DNA of 5,309 nucleotides from Phenylobacterium sp. GTDB lineage: Bacteria; Pseudomonadota; Alphaproteobacteria; Caulobacterales; Caulobacteraceae. Under the pieces are notes generated by a model. It did not search any database. It was not told the origin of the DNA and saw only the letters and a program-made list of their open reading frames with translations. Of the stretch, positions 5,308-5,309 are shown piece by piece (within the stretch, counting starts at the first letter, position 1; each line of letters opens with the position of its first letter). The translations under genes were made by a program, and so were the position numbers. The stretch covers positions 1-5,309 of the forward strand of contig JAHUZY010000213.1 of the NCBI GenBank assembly GCA_019264505.1, in the 5' to 3' direction.

Positions 5308-5309
5308 CC

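Noticed and set aside
1..5309. Mobile element, prophage, toxin-antitoxin, defence system or CRISPR array
   Set aside because: No transposase, integrase, terminal repeats, spaced direct repeats, or small toxin/antitoxin-like pairs were seen. All recognised genes are metabolic or regulatory.

Overview
The window is a GC-rich (by eye roughly two-thirds G+C), densely coded stretch of bacterial chromosome. It shows strong G/C preference at third codon positions, short intergenic gaps and convergent gene ends. The gene content points to an alphaproteobacterium: a methylsuccinyl-CoA dehydrogenase of the ethylmalonyl-CoA pathway, and a small HIG1-type twin-transmembrane protein directly before a PduO-type cobalamin adenosyltransferase. 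Caulobacterales (Caulobacter/Phenylobacterium-like) is my best guess from style and content, but the sequence does not prove it. I see no rRNA, tRNA, CRISPR array, transposase, integrase or phage gene.

Layout. Positions 2-190 (+) hold the C-terminal end of an alpha/beta-hydrolase. It converges on a Gtt1-like glutathione S-transferase (212-838, -). A 74-bp divergent promoter region separates the transferase from a 549-residue acyl-CoA dehydrogenase that I identify as (2S)-methylsuccinyl-CoA dehydrogenase, mcd (913-2562, +). Convergent with mcd are two tandem paralogous TetR-family regulators on the minus strand (2576-3190 and 3307-3957). A 412-bp, relatively AT-rich intergenic region (3958-4369) then leads to a compact two-gene operon on the plus strand: the HIG1-type membrane protein (4370-4576) and the ATP:cob(I)alamin adenosyltransferase (4584-5159). 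This operon ends in a hairpin plus T-run and meets the C-terminal end of an unidentified minus-strand gene (5167-5307) running out of the window.

How the genes may work together. Mcd oxidises (2S)-methylsuccinyl-CoA to mesaconyl-CoA in the ethylmalonyl-CoA pathway for acetyl-CoA assimilation and passes electrons to electron-transfer flavoprotein. That pathway also needs adenosylcobalamin for ethylmalonyl-CoA mutase and methylmalonyl-CoA mutase, which the adenosyltransferase can supply. The two loci, about 2 kb apart, are thus plausibly linked through one metabolic programme, with the tandem TetR regulators between them as candidate local regulators. That regulatory link is inference from position only. 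The rest looks like ordinary core-genome metabolism. I found no strong evidence for a wholly new system. The items most worth a second look are the HIG1/adenosyltransferase pairing, the mcd context and the tandem TetR pair.
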